Source of the DNA: Halomonas sp. ML-15
GTDB taxonomy: Bacteria; Pseudomonadota; Gammaproteobacteria; Pseudomonadales; Halomonadaceae
Direction: 5' to 3'
Assembly (NCBI RefSeq): GCF_014779595.1
Contig: NZ_JACXZT010000010.1
Span: 1-64,000 of the forward strand
Length of the DNA: 64,000 nt
The stretch's first letter is position 1, and each line of letters opens with the position of its first letter. A program made the translations under genes and the position numbers. This document shows positions 32,275 to 41,798 of this stretch, piece after piece. The notes beneath the pieces were generated by a model. That model was not told the DNA's origin and did not search any database. It was given only the letters and a program-made list of their open reading frames with translations.

Positions 32275-33767
32275 GGGCGGACACTCCTCCATTTGACCAG
32301 ACGTTCCATGATGATGGCATAGCTCATCACGGTAACGATGGGAAATATCGACGCGAAGGCAATCAGACCGAAACCGTCGATCAGTACGTTGCGCCCTTCG
32401 ATATGCGTGGCCAGTCCTATTCCCAATGCGGTGACCAGTGGGACGGTGACCTCCGACGTGGTGACCCCGCCGAGATCGAAGGCTAGCGCGACAATATAGC
32501 GCGGCGACAGCGCGGTAAGCACAATCACCAGGCTGTAGCCGGCGATGATGTAGTGGTGGATAGAGTCGCCGGTGATGATGCGGTGTATGCCGATGGTGAT
32601 ACCAATCGCGACCCCCATTGCCACCAGCAGACGAATCGCTTTACCGTCGATCTTGCCTGCGGCGGCCTCCTCGGCCTGCTGACCCACGGCAATCAGCGCC
32701 GGCTCGGCCATGGTAGTGGCGAAACCGATGCTGAAAGCGAACAGGTAGACCCACAGCCAGCTGTCGAACTGAATCAACTGCTCGGCCATGCTGCGCCCGA
32801 TCGGGAACAGGCCAAGCTTGAGCCCCACCACGAACGCATAGAGGCCGATGATCACCATGGCGAAGCCCGCCGCGACGCGCAGCCGGTTGGAGAGGGCGCG
32901 CTTGAGCACGGCATACTGAAAGAACAGGATCACCAGCAGGATTGGCAATACGTCGCGCAGCATGCTGAACAGGTCGAGCACCATCTGCAGCAGCGGATGG
33001 GCCGCATCCAGGGCCGCGTCGCCGTTCATCACCAGCTCGGCGTCTCCCGCCGGGCTGGCCTGGCCGTAGACGATAATGCCGTACAGCTGCACGCTGATCA
33101 TCGGTACCATCACCGCCAGGCCCACCAGGCCGAAGCCGTCTATCAATGGGTTGCGGCCACGTATCGAAGTGGCAAGGCCGATGCCCAGCGCGGCGATCAG
33201 CGGGACGGTGACGATGTTGGTTGTCACGCCGCCAGAGTCATAGGCCAGACCGACGATCTCTTCTGGGGCGAAGAAGGTCACTAGAACCACCGTCAGATAG
33301 CCGATGATCATATACCAGTGCAGTGGGTGGCCGAGAATCACCCTCACGATCCCCATCGCCATCACCAGGCCCACCGAGGCGGCGACGATCAGGCGCAGGG
33401 TCAGGGCATCGATGCGCCCGTCGCTGATCTCGGCGGCCTGATCGGCGACGGCGATCAGTGCCGGTTCCGCGATCACCGCCGAGAAACCGATGGCGAAGCC
33501 GAAACTGATCAGGATCGGCAGCGAGCCGCGCCTGGCGAACTGGTTGGCGAGGCTCTTGCCAACCGGAAAGATCCCCAGCTCCAGGCCGCGCAGGAACAGT
33601 GCCACGCCCAGCGCCACGATCAGCAGACCAATTGCCATGCTCACGCCGCCCTCCGGCCACTGGCGCAAGACCAGGGCCTGGAACACCACGACCACGACGA
33701 TGATGGGTAGCAGGTTGTTTATGGCGTGCCAGAAGGCGTAGGCAAAATCCTTCAACTGCTCGGACAA
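32271..33767 (-). CDS. DUF1538 membrane protein with internal duplication
   Basis: This ~498-residue protein has about a dozen membrane segments. It is built from two similar halves. Each contains AEPALIAV followed by a Q-A-E pattern, and each contains the GGVTT...TVPL...ALGIGLAT motif ending in LIDGFGL. The repeat structure and charge-poor helices resemble a secondary transporter. Function is not established for DUF1538. The best start is the TTG at 33767, with AGGAGAGG seven bases upstream; the in-frame ATG at 33794 and TTG at 33818 lack ribosome sites. It heads an operon with a PII-like and a CBS protein, which suggests a transporter gated by small-molecule signals. Confidence 0.85.
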   Translation of the reverse strand: MSEQLKDFAYAFWHAINNLLPIIVVVVVFQALVLRQWPEGGVSMAIGLLIVALGVALFLRGLELGIFPVGKSLANQFARRGSLPILISFGFAIGFSAVIAEPALIAVADQAAEISDGRIDALTLRLIVAASVGLVMAMGIVRVILGHPLHWYMIIGYLTVVLVTFFAPEEIVGLAYDSGGVTTNIVTVPLIAALGIGLATSIRGRNPLIDGFGLVGLAVMVPMISVQLYGIIVYGQASPAGDAELVMNGDAALDAAHPLLQMVLDLFSMLRDVLPILLVILFFQYAVLKRALSNRLRVAAGFAMVIIGLYAFVVGLKLGLFPIGRSMAEQLIQFDSWLWVYLFAFSIGFATTMAEPALIAVGQQAEEAAAGKIDGKAIRLLVAMGVAIGITIGIHRIITGDSIHHYIIAGYSLVIVLTALSPRYIVALAFDLGGVTTSEVTVPLVTALGIGLATHIEGRNVLIDGFGLIAFASIFPIVTVMSYAIIMERLVKWRSVRP

Positions 33768-33910
33768 GAGACCTCTCCTGTGGCCGGAAAACATCCAGTA
33801 TGCCGCGAGAAGCGGCAACGGAGAGATTCTACACCAGGGAATATGGCAAAATAGTGCGACGGATCAAGAAGTACCACGATCATAACAACGTTTATACGTA
33901 AGGGGCCGCC

Positions 33911-34432
33911 ATGCGCATTCGTCACCCTCTGTTGCCTATCGCCGGCCTGTTGACACTGGCGGTGGGGCTGAGCGTCCTGCCGCTGGCGGCCTGGGCCTTG
34001 CCCAGCCCGCAGGGTGAGGTGATCCTCACGGTCTCGGGCAATATTGCGCACACCAACGTCGACGACGAGGCGCATTTCGATGCCGAGATGTTGATGTCAC
34101 TACCCACCCGGGTGATCGAGACCCATACCCCCTGGACCGATGGTCCGAACAGTTTCGAGGGGCCGCTGGCGCGGGCTCTGCTCGAGACGGTGGGGGCTGA
34201 CAGCGAGACGGTGCGGGTGCGGGCGCTGAACGATTTTGCCGCCGACATACCGGTCGCCAATTTTCATGACTATGACGTGATACTGGCCCTCACGCGCAAC
34301 GGTGAGCCGATGCCGATTCGCGACTACGGTCCGATCTTCGTGCTCTATCCGTTCGATGACTATCCCGAACTGCATAATGAAACGATTCGCTTCCGTTCGG
34401 TGTGGCAGGTGGTCAATATCCATGCCGATTGA
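33911..34432 (+). CDS. Exported molybdopterin-fold (SUOX-like) protein without cysteine
   Basis: This 173-residue protein has a signal peptide to about residue 30 (ending AWA). The remainder fits the oxidoreductase molybdopterin-binding fold: ILTVSGNI at the start, [40 protein letters not shown], then [43 protein letters not shown] and a terminal VWQVV. There is no cysteine anywhere, so the usual Mo-ligating residue of sulfite oxidase is missing and redox catalysis is unlikely. It lies 26 bases before a hybrid histidine kinase gene on the same strand. I infer that it is a periplasmic sensor or ligand-binding partner of that kinase. Confidence 0.8.
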   Translation: MRIRHPLLPIAGLLTLAVGLSVLPLAAWALPSPQGEVILTVSGNIAHTNVDDEAHFDAEMLMSLPTRVIETHTPWTDGPNSFEGPLARALLETVGADSETVRVRALNDFAADIPVANFHDYDVILALTRNGEPMPIRDYGPIFVLYPFDDYPELHNETIRFRSVWQVVNIHAD

Positions 34433-34458
34433 CCGCCCGGCGCGATAAGGGGCGTGTG

Positions 34459-36627
34459 ATGCTGCGCTATCCCGGCCGACTGAAAATCGGCGCCTTTGCC
34501 GCCCTGCTGTTCTTCGTTGCCGCCATTGCCGTGTCGGGGCTGGTGCTGTGGCGCCAGGAGAGCCTCGCACAGAGCGTCGGTGGTGATACCGCCTGGTCGG
34601 CCTACAAACTGGATCGCGAGGCGATTCAGCTACGCTCGCAGCTGGCCCGACCGACCGCGGGTGACACGCTGGAAGAGCTGCGCCTGCGCTTCGAGCTGAT
34701 GTATAGCCGCGTCAACCTGTTGCGCCGCGGCGAGCTTGCCGAGCTGCTCGACACCATCCCCCGCGCGGCGGCATTGATGGAAGCGATCGGCAAACATGCC
34801 GCTGCCATCGATGAGTCGCTCTACCGCAGTGATTTCTCGCTGGAAGAGGGCGGTCGCGAGGCGCTTGATGCGCGCCTCGAGGCCCTGACCAGCGACAGCG
34901 AGGAGTTGATCGTGGCGATCAATGCCCACCTCGCCGAAACCACCACCCGCGAGCGGGAGCAGCTGCAGCGCCTCTATCGCCTGCTGCTGGGACTGATCGT
35001 GGCGATGAGCGCTGCCGCTGCGCTGGTGGTGGTGTTTCTGTTTCGCGAAGCGCGCGAGAGTACTGCCGCGCGGCGTGCCACCGAGGCGCTGAGCGCTGAG
35101 CTTGAAATCACTGCACGACGTGCCGAAGCGGCGAGCCAGGCCAAGAGCGAGTTTCTGGCCACGGTCAGCCATGAGATCCGCACCCCACTTAACGGCGTGA
35201 TTGGCATGAGCGAACTGCTGCGCGAGCGTGCGCTGGATGCCACGTCGCAGCACTACGCCACGACGATTCACGAGAGCGGTGGGCAGCTGCTGGGATTGAT
35301 CAACGACCTCCTCGATTTCTCCAAGGTAGAGGCCGGCCGCCTGGAGCTGGAGCATACCGACTACGACCTGCGCGAGGTGGTGAAACGGGCGGTGGCCCTC
35401 TTTGTGCCACGTGCCAATGCCAAGTCGCTGACGCTGCGCAGCGAGGTTGATCCGCGACTACCGGTGCGGCTCTACGGTGACCCGGGGCGAGTCAATCAGG
35501 TGATCCTCAACCTGCTCTCCAATGCGGTCAAATTCTCGGCCAGCGGCGAGGTGCTGCTTGACGCGCGGCGCTGCGGAGAGGAGTGGCTCGAGATTAGCGT
35601 CAGCGACAGCGGCTGCGGTATCGCCGAGGCTCAGCGCGAGGGGGTGTTCGAGCCCTTTCGCCAAGGCGATGCTTCTACGGCGCGGCGCTTTGGCGGCAGT
35701 GGGCTCGGCCTGGCGATCTGCAAGCAGCTGGTCGAGGCGATGGGCGGCGAGATCGATTTTACCAGCCAGCCTGGCCATGGCAGTCGCTTCTGGTGTCGAC
35801 TCCCGTTGCTGCCCGCGCCTGAAGGGCGCCATGTTCGCGAGGCTGATACTCAGGAGCGTGCCGCCAAGTGCCTGGAGGCGACGCTGCTGCTGGTCGAGGA
35901 CAACCCGATCAACCAGCAGGTGGCGGTGGCCATGCTCGAACGCTTGGGTTGCCGGGTCACCGTGGCGGGCAGTGGCGGTGAGGCGCTGGCCTGCTGCGTG
36001 ACTCAGCGCTTCGATCTGATCTTCATGGATGTGCAGATGCCCGATATGGATGGCCTGGCGGTGACCCGTGCGCTACGTCAGCGCGAGGGCTGGACGCGGC
36101 ATGTCCCGATTGTGGCAATGACCGCTGGCGCGCTGGACGGGGATCAAGCGCGCTGCCGCGAGGCGGGCATGAACGGCTACCTGGCCAAGCCACTCTATCG
36201 GGAGGCACTACAGGCGGTACTCGAAAGTCATCTGAGCGGGGCGTCAGGCTCGGCTGCGGCTGACGAGAAGACCGAACCAACAGGCTGGCTCGATGACGGC
36301 GCCCTGCACGAACTCGAGAAGAGCCTGTCCCTGGACGACCGCCTGGCGCTGATGGCGCTGTTCCAATCGAACATGCCGACGCGCATAGAGGAGCTGTGGT
36401 CTGCCCAGGTGGCCGGCGACGGGGCACGCCTGGAGATGCTGGCACATCTGATCAAGGGCGAGGCTGGCAGCTTGGGGCTGTGGCGGCTGGCCGCGGCAGC
36501 GCGTGATCTCGAACAGGCCGCATCACAGGAGGCGTCATGCCGAGAAGCGGTGGCCGCACTGCAGCAGCTGCTGGGGCCCTCGCTGGCGGCTCTGGAGCAG
36601 CGCTGGAGACTTGGCGAGCGCTTATAG
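34459..36627 (+). CDS. Hybrid sensor histidine kinase with REC and HPt domains
   Basis: This 722-residue inner-membrane kinase has, in order: membrane helix 11-31, a ~140-residue helical periplasmic sensor, helix 174-196, HisKA with phospho-acceptor His238 ([14 protein letters not shown]), and an HATPase domain (NAVKF N box, [15 protein letters not shown]). A receiver domain with Asp524 ([14 protein letters not shown]) and a C-terminal HPt with His663 ([13 protein letters not shown]) complete it. The layout is a full phosphorelay lacking only the output regulator, which is not adjacent. The preceding gene encodes a Mo-fold periplasmic protein that may supply the signal. The start at 34459 has AAGGGG upstream; an earlier frame start has no support. 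It ends overlapping the convergent CDF gene. Confidence 0.93.
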   Translation: MLRYPGRLKIGAFAALLFFVAAIAVSGLVLWRQESLAQSVGGDTAWSAYKLDREAIQLRSQLARPTAGDTLEELRLRFELMYSRVNLLRRGELAELLDTIPRAAALMEAIGKHAAAIDESLYRSDFSLEEGGREALDARLEALTSDSEELIVAINAHLAETTTREREQLQRLYRLLLGLIVAMSAAAALVVVFLFREARESTAARRATEALSAELEITARRAEAASQAKSEFLATVSHEIRTPLNGVIGMSELLRERALDATSQHYATTIHESGGQLLGLINDLLDFSKVEAGRLELEHTDYDLREVVKRAVALFVPRANAKSLTLRSEVDPRLPVRLYGDPGRVNQVILNLLSNAVKFSASGEVLLDARRCGEEWLEISVSDSGCGIAEAQREGVFEPFRQGDASTARRFGGSGLGLAICKQLVEAMGGEIDFTSQPGHGSRFWCRLPLLPAPEGRHVREADTQERAAKCLEATLLLVEDNPINQQVAVAMLERLGCRVTVAGSGGEALACCVTQRFDLIFMDVQMPDMDGLAVTRALRQREGWTRHVPIVAMTAGALDGDQARCREAGMNGYLAKPLYREALQAVLESHLSGASGSAAADEKTEPTGWLDDGALHELEKSLSLDDRLALMALFQSNMPTRIEELWSAQVAGDGARLEMLAHLIKGEAGSLGLWRLAAAARDLEQAASQEASCREAVAALQQLLGPSLAALEQRWRLGERL

Positions 36628-37527
36628 CCAGCGCCGCTCGGCGGTGAACGAGAGCGTGAACCAGCGCTGGGCGCCGGGAATGCTCAGCCGCGAGGCGATC
36701 TCGGCGCGGATCTCGTCGAGTCGCGCCACCCCTGCCTCACGAGCAAACTCCGGCGTGGTCAACAGGTGAATCTCGATGGTGTGCACGCGGCCGCTCTTGG
36801 CCACGTGGCTAGAGTACTCCAGTAGCCCCGAGTGCTGCATGACCGGCGCCATCGCCGCATGTACCTCCGCGTCCAGCGCTGGCGGGGCGATCATCATGAT
36901 CTCGCGTAGGGCGCGGCGTACGATACCTAGCGGCACCGGCATGAAGCACAGCGTCAGCACCGCCAGCAGCGCCGAATCCACGTAGGGCGTCCATACCGCC
37001 AGGGCGGTGTCTTCCATCAGCAGCGCGGCGATGAAGGCGATCAGCAGGGCAGTCGTGATCAGCGCCGCCATCAGCCAGCCTTGGGTATCGATACGCACAA
37101 ACTCTGAGCGCGCGCGGCGATTCAGACGGCGCTCATAGAAGAACATCGCGTAGCAGGCGGCGCAGACGATAACCGCGTAGCCGATCGCCACGTCGAAGGC
37201 CAGCTCTCGACCGCCCTCCATCAACCCACTGACGGCGTTGAGGAAGGCATAGAAACACAGCAGCAGCAGGATCGAGCCGTTGAGGGCGGCGACCATGGGT
37301 TCGAAGTGCCAGTAGCCGAGCTGGAAGCGCTGGCTCGACTCCTTCATCACCAGCCGTGACACGAACAGCGCCAGCATCGACATGGCGGCATCGATGGTCG
37401 AGAAGACCCCGTCGAAGAGGATCGAACGCGAGCCGGAGAGCAGCCCGAAGACCACCCCGAGGCTTGCTACCATCAGCGTCATCGCGGTAGAGATTTTTAG
37501 TGCGCGCTGTTCAAGATAAGCGTTCAT
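36622..37527 (-). CDS. Cation diffusion facilitator family metal transporter
   Basis: This 301-residue protein has six membrane segments and the CDF pattern. [28 protein letters not shown] in TM2 carries the acidic metal-site residues (the two Asp in DGVFSTID), and the second acidic pair lies in the TM5 region near [12 protein letters not shown] cytoplasmic C-terminal domain follows ([19 protein letters not shown]). It exports a divalent metal such as Zn, Fe, Co or Mn in exchange for protons. The start at 37527 is the family start; the frame opens upstream without support. Its last six bases overlap the convergent kinase gene. Confidence 0.88.
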   Translation of the reverse strand: MNAYLEQRALKISTAMTLMVASLGVVFGLLSGSRSILFDGVFSTIDAAMSMLALFVSRLVMKESSQRFQLGYWHFEPMVAALNGSILLLLCFYAFLNAVSGLMEGGRELAFDVAIGYAVIVCAACYAMFFYERRLNRRARSEFVRIDTQGWLMAALITTALLIAFIAALLMEDTALAVWTPYVDSALLAVLTLCFMPVPLGIVRRALREIMMIAPPALDAEVHAAMAPVMQHSGLLEYSSHVAKSGRVHTIEIHLLTTPEFAREAGVARLDEIRAEIASRLSIPGAQRWFTLSFTAERRWL

Positions 37528-37661
37528 GATGTCACCCGTAAGGTGTGTGGCTGGCGACGTGGCATCAAAAAATCCACCGCCCATTTGAAGTAAATAGAGG
37601 CGGTGGATCGATGTGGGCACAATCAGAGCGCTGTCGCTACGGCGCTCTCTTGTTGAGTATT

Positions 37662-38672
37662 CTATACCATCTGAAGGTCATCAGCCAGCTGTGGCAGGCG
37701 CCGGCGAAGGCTGCGCTCGACCACGTCCTGGCCGGGGTGATAGTCATCCTTGCAGGCGGCCAGGGCGCGGTTGAGGGTCAGTTCGGCAATACGCGCGTGA
37801 TCCTGCGGCAGAGAATTGACCGCCAGCGGCAGGAAGTCCAGCAGGCGGTCGTCGCCGAAGGTCGCCAGACGCAGCCGCTGGGGCAGACTGCCGCGCTCTA
37901 GCAGGACGTCGAAGACGCCATCGAGTAGCGTATAGGACGCAGTGACCAGGGCATCGGGGAGGCTGTGATCGTCGAGCAGCTGGCGCATCAGGCGTGCCCC
38001 CTCGCTGCGCTCGTAGCGTGCGGCGCTATAGGTCACTGCCTGGGCCGGTGCGCCGGCCAGGGCGTGCTGGAAGCCAGCGCGTCGCTCGACGCTGATCGAC
38101 AGCCGGGGCACGGCGTCCAGCCAGGCGATACGCTCCACCTCGGGAGACAGCACCGAACGGGTCAGGGTCGACGCGGCGGCCTGGTTGTTACTGACCACGC
38201 TGATGAAGTGCGCAGGGTCCATGGCGCGGTCGACGGCGATGATCGGCAGCCCGCTCTCCATCAGTTCGGCGTAGAAAGGGTCGTCCATGGCCAGACAGCT
38301 GGCGACGATCAGCGCATCGCAGCGCTGGGCGCGCAGCGCCCTGGCCAGCTCGCGCTCGCTGTCGGGGTCGTCGTCGGAGCCGACGATCAGCAGCTGGTAG
38401 CCGCGCTCTCGGGCGCCGCGCTCGAGGCGCTTGGCGAGTCGCGCATAGCTGGCGTTCTCCAGATCGGGAATGATCAGGCCCAGGGTTCGGCTGGCACCAC
38501 GCCGCAGCGCGGCAGCCTGGGCATCGATGCGATAGTGGTGGCGTTCAACGACAGCCATGACCTTGTCGACCGTGTCCTGGCTGATACGTCGCTCTTTGGC
38601 CCGGCCGTTGATCACATAGCTCGCCGTGGTGCGCGAGACGCCCGCCAGTCGGGCGATTTCGGCTAGGGTCAT
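37662..38672 (-). CDS. cra: Catabolite repressor/activator Cra (FruR)
   Basis: This 336-residue LacI-family regulator is very close to E. coli Cra at the N-terminus: MTLAEIARLAGVSRTTASYVINGRAKERR is the helix-turn-helix and hinge. The effector domain (LGLIIPDLENASYARLAKRLE) is of the FruR type, which binds fructose-1-phosphate. It is divergent from fruBKA, its classic target, and should repress that operon until fructose-1-P accumulates. The ATG at 38672 matches the E. coli start and has AAGGAA upstream; a GTG eight codons earlier is less likely. Confidence 0.94.
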   Translation of the reverse strand: MTLAEIARLAGVSRTTASYVINGRAKERRISQDTVDKVMAVVERHHYRIDAQAAALRRGASRTLGLIIPDLENASYARLAKRLERGARERGYQLLIVGSDDDPDSERELARALRAQRCDALIVASCLAMDDPFYAELMESGLPIIAVDRAMDPAHFISVVSNNQAAASTLTRSVLSPEVERIAWLDAVPRLSISVERRAGFQHALAGAPAQAVTYSAARYERSEGARLMRQLLDDHSLPDALVTASYTLLDGVFDVLLERGSLPQRLRLATFGDDRLLDFLPLAVNSLPQDHARIAELTLNRALAACKDDYHPGQDVVERSLRRRLPQLADDLQMV

Positions 38673-38811
38673 GACGGATTTCCTTGGCTTGGGCACTCGT
38701 CGGATTCCTTATTCTACGCCACCCATGTGGCTTTATGCCCCCTGCCAAAGTCGTAGGCATTGTGGCTTGATAAAAGCATGTTCTCGATCCAGCATTACGT
38801 CCAACGAATGG

Positions 38812-38825
38812 TGACACGATTCAGC
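38812..38825 (-). promoter_or_regulatory. Candidate Cra operator in cra-fruB intergenic region
   Basis: On the minus strand the sequence GCTGAATCGTGTCA matches the left part of the Cra consensus (GCTGAAWCG) and is roughly palindromic. It lies 106 bases upstream of fruB and 140 upstream of cra, where it could serve both. One core position deviates from the E. coli consensus. Confidence 0.5.
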
Positions 38826-38930
38826 TTGGGCTTATAAGATGTAGCGCCGGAATCCAGGCACGTCAAATGGCAGCGTGTCGTACACCGTTTCTTGCCCTTC
38901 GCCCGCGGAGGCACCCACAGGAGGCAGCTC

Positions 38931-41798
38931 ATGCTGACACTCGGCCATAACGACGTTCTTCTCGACTGCCAGGCGAGCGACTGGCGCGAGGCACTCGATG
39001 CCGCCGCCCAGGCGCTGGAGACGGCAGGGCTGGTCGATGCCGGCTATCGCCAGGGGCTCCACGCCCGAGAAGCGCAGTCGTCGACCTTTCTCGGCAACGC
39101 GATTGCCATTCCCCACGGCACGCCGGATAGCCGTCAGCATGTCAAACGTACCGGGGTGCGGGTGCTGCAGTTTCCCCGCGGCGTCGACTGGCATGACGGC
39201 AATCGTGTCCACGTGCTGGTCACCATTGCCGCTCAGAACGACGAGCACCTCGACATCCTGCGTCAGCTGACCCATGTCCTCGACCGTGACGGCGTCGCCG
39301 AGCGCCTGGCCGCCGCCACCGCGGCTGGCGATGTTGCCGCGCTGCTTTCCAAGGCGGTGGTCGAGTCGCGTCTCGATGCCGAGACGCTGTGCCTGGGATT
39401 TCCTGCCCGTGATGCCGCCGAGCTGGCCTTGGCCGGCGCCGCACGGCTGCGCCAGGCGGGATGCGTGGAGAGTACCTTCGTGGCCGATATCGCCGCAGCC
39501 ACCCTTCAACCATTGGGACAGGGGCTGTGGCTGACCAGCAGCCAGGCGGGCGTCATGCAGCCGGCACTGGCGCTGGCCACGCCGGAGGCCCCCCTGGCTT
39601 CGGCGTACGGTGCGGTCAATGGAGTATTCTGCCTGGCGGCTCAGGGCGAGGCGCATCGGCCGCTGCTGGAGCGGCTGGCGGTGTTGCTCGACGGCGGTGC
39701 AGGCGAGACCCTGGCAGGACTTGGGGAAGCCGAGGTGCTGGCGCGCTTGGCCGGTGAGTCGGCCAGTGCGCAGACGGCGAGGGTGAGGGTGCTCAATGCC
39801 CACGGCCTGCATGCGCGGCCGGCCAAGCAGCTGGTGCAGGTGGCGCGTGCCCAGCCGATGGCCGTCAAGGTGCGCCTTGCCGAAGGCAGCGGGGCGGCAG
39901 TGTCGGCTGCGAGTCTGACCAAGGTCATCGGCCTCGGCGCGCGGCGCGGCCAGCAGCTGCTGTTCTCGGCCGAGGGCACGGGAGCCGAGGCGGCGCTGGC
40001 CGAGGTCTGCGCGGCGGTCAGCGCCGGGCTTGGCGAGAAAGTGGCGCCCTTCGATGAAGGGCGCGAGCATACTGCCATGGCCTCTGACTCGACGCCTGTT
40101 GTGGCGCCGCTCCCGGTCGATACGCCGCACCTGGCGGTAGCCGCCTCGCCGGGGCTGGCCATTGCACCTGTGTTCGTGATGCGCACCCCGCGCTTCGACT
40201 ATCCGCGCCCCGGCCAGGGGGCCGGTCACGAGATCCCCAGGCTCGAACAGGCGATTGCCGTTAGCTGCGCGCAGCTCGACGAGCTGGTTCAGCGTGCTCC
40301 GGGGGGCGAGGTGGCCGAGATTCTGTCGATGCATGAAGAGATGCTCGATGACCCTGAGCTGCACCAGGCGGCTCGTGACGGCATCCATGAAGGGCTCTCC
40401 GCCGAGGCCGCCTGGTGGGAGGCCATCGAGACCGCGGCTCATGCTCAGGAGATGCTCGCCGACCGGCTGCTGGCCGAGCGCGCCGCCGACCTGCGCGATG
40501 TGGGCCGCCGGGTACTCGGCGTGCTGTGCCGCGTCGAACTGCCTGAGCCGCCGGAGCATCCCTATATCCTGGTGATGGACGACGTCGGTCCTTCCGACGT
40601 GGCGCGCCTCGACACTACCCGGGTGCGCGGCTTGCTGACTGCCCGGGGCGGCGCGACTGCGCACAGCGCGATCCTGGCGCGAGCGCTGGGCATCCCGGCC
40701 GTAGTGGGGGGTGGCCAGCGCGTGCTGACCCTCGACAACGGCGTCGAGATGATCCTCGATGGCGAGCATGGACGGGTGACGCCGGCGCCGTCGGCGGAGC
40801 GCCGCAGCCGCGCCGAGCTGCGACTCAAGGAGCGCGAGGGACGCGAAAGGGCTGCCTGGGAGGCGCGTTTCGAGGAGGGGAGAACCCGCGACGGGCATCG
40901 TGTCGAGGTCGCCGCCAATCTGGGTAATACCGCCCACGCGGCGGATGCGGTGGAGCGTGGCGCCGAAGGCATTGGTCTACTGCGTACCGAGTTTGTCTTT
41001 ATGGCTCATGCGTCGGCGCCAGACCTCTCGACACAGATCGAGGAGTATCGCCAGGCGATCACTGCCCTCGAGGGGCGGCCGCTGGTGGCGCGCACCCTCG
41101 ACGTGGGCGGCGACAAGCCGCTGCCGTATTGGCCGGTGCCCCAGGAGGATAACCCTTTCCTCGGTTTGCGCGGCATTCGCCTGGCGTTGACTCAGCCAGA
41201 GGTGCTGGAGACCCAGCTGAGAGCGCTGCTGATCGCGGCGCTCGGCACGCCACTGCGGATCATGCTGCCGATGGTCAAGGACATTGCCGAGTTCCGCCAG
41301 GTCAAGGCGATCTATGACCGCCTGCTGGATGAGATTCCCGCCACCCAGCGTGCCACCGATGTGCAACTGGGGGTAATGATCGAGGTGCCGTCCTGCGCGT
41401 TGCTTGCGCCGAGCCTGGCCGCCGAGGTCGACTTCTTCTCGGTGGGTACCAACGACCTGACCCAGTACACCCTGGCCATCGACCGCGGCCACCCCGAGCT
41501 TTCGGCCCAGGCCGACGGCCTGCATCCTGCGGTATTGAGGCTGATCAAGATGACCGTCGACGCGGCACACGCCCAAGGCAAGTGGGTCGGGGTGTGCGGC
41601 GAACTGGCCTCCGATGCCATGGCGGTACCGGTGCTGGTGGGACTGGGCGTCGACGAGCTGTCGGTCAGCGCTCGGCAGGTGCCGCTGGTCAAGGCACGCC
41701 TACGCGACGTCGATCTTGCCGAGGCACAAGCCCAGGCCGAGCTGGCGCTGGCGCAGTCCACCAGCGAGGCGGTCCGCGACGCCCTGGAGGCGCGCTGA
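38931..41798 (+). CDS. fruB: Fructose PTS multiphosphoryl transfer protein (EIIA-HPr-EI fusion)
   Basis: This 955-residue soluble protein carries phosphate from PEP to the fructose permease. The N-terminal EIIA(Fru) domain has the active His62 (AIAIPHGTPD). A middle region leads to an HPr domain with His294 (NAHGLHARPAKQL). The EI domain has the phospho-histidine swivel at His578 (GGATAHSAILARALGIPAVVG) and the PEP-binding barrel (LLRTEFVFM, MLPMVKDIAEF, FSVGTNDLTQYTLAIDR) to the C-terminus. It is thus a complete, self-contained fructose PTS energy chain, as in Pseudomonas. A GGAGG site fixes the start at 38931. It overlaps fruK by one base. Confidence 0.95.
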   Translation: MLTLGHNDVLLDCQASDWREALDAAAQALETAGLVDAGYRQGLHAREAQSSTFLGNAIAIPHGTPDSRQHVKRTGVRVLQFPRGVDWHDGNRVHVLVTIAAQNDEHLDILRQLTHVLDRDGVAERLAAATAAGDVAALLSKAVVESRLDAETLCLGFPARDAAELALAGAARLRQAGCVESTFVADIAAATLQPLGQGLWLTSSQAGVMQPALALATPEAPLASAYGAVNGVFCLAAQGEAHRPLLERLAVLLDGGAGETLAGLGEAEVLARLAGESASAQTARVRVLNAHGLHARPAKQLVQVARAQPMAVKVRLAEGSGAAVSAASLTKVIGLGARRGQQLLFSAEGTGAEAALAEVCAAVSAGLGEKVAPFDEGREHTAMASDSTPVVAPLPVDTPHLAVAASPGLAIAPVFVMRTPRFDYPRPGQGAGHEIPRLEQAIAVSCAQLDELVQRAPGGEVAEILSMHEEMLDDPELHQAARDGIHEGLSAEAAWWEAIETAAHAQEMLADRLLAERAADLRDVGRRVLGVLCRVELPEPPEHPYILVMDDVGPSDVARLDTTRVRGLLTARGGATAHSAILARALGIPAVVGGGQRVLTLDNGVEMILDGEHGRVTPAPSAERRSRAELRLKEREGRERAAWEARFEEGRTRDGHRVEVAANLGNTAHAADAVERGAEGIGLLRTEFVFMAHASAPDLSTQIEEYRQAITALEGRPLVARTLDVGGDKPLPYWPVPQEDNPFLGLRGIRLALTQPEVLETQLRALLIAALGTPLRIMLPMVKDIAEFRQVKAIYDRLLDEIPATQRATDVQLGVMIEVPSCALLAPSLAAEVDFFSVGTNDLTQYTLAIDRGHPELSAQADGLHPAVLRLIKMTVDAAHAQGKWVGVCGELASDAMAVPVLVGLGVDELSVSARQVPLVKARLRDVDLAEAQAQAELALAQSTSEAVRDALEAR

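Noticed and set aside
38832-40937. 701-codon minus-strand open frame
   Set aside because: It is antisense to fruB, which carries all expected PTS active-site motifs. The reverse product is low in recognisable features.
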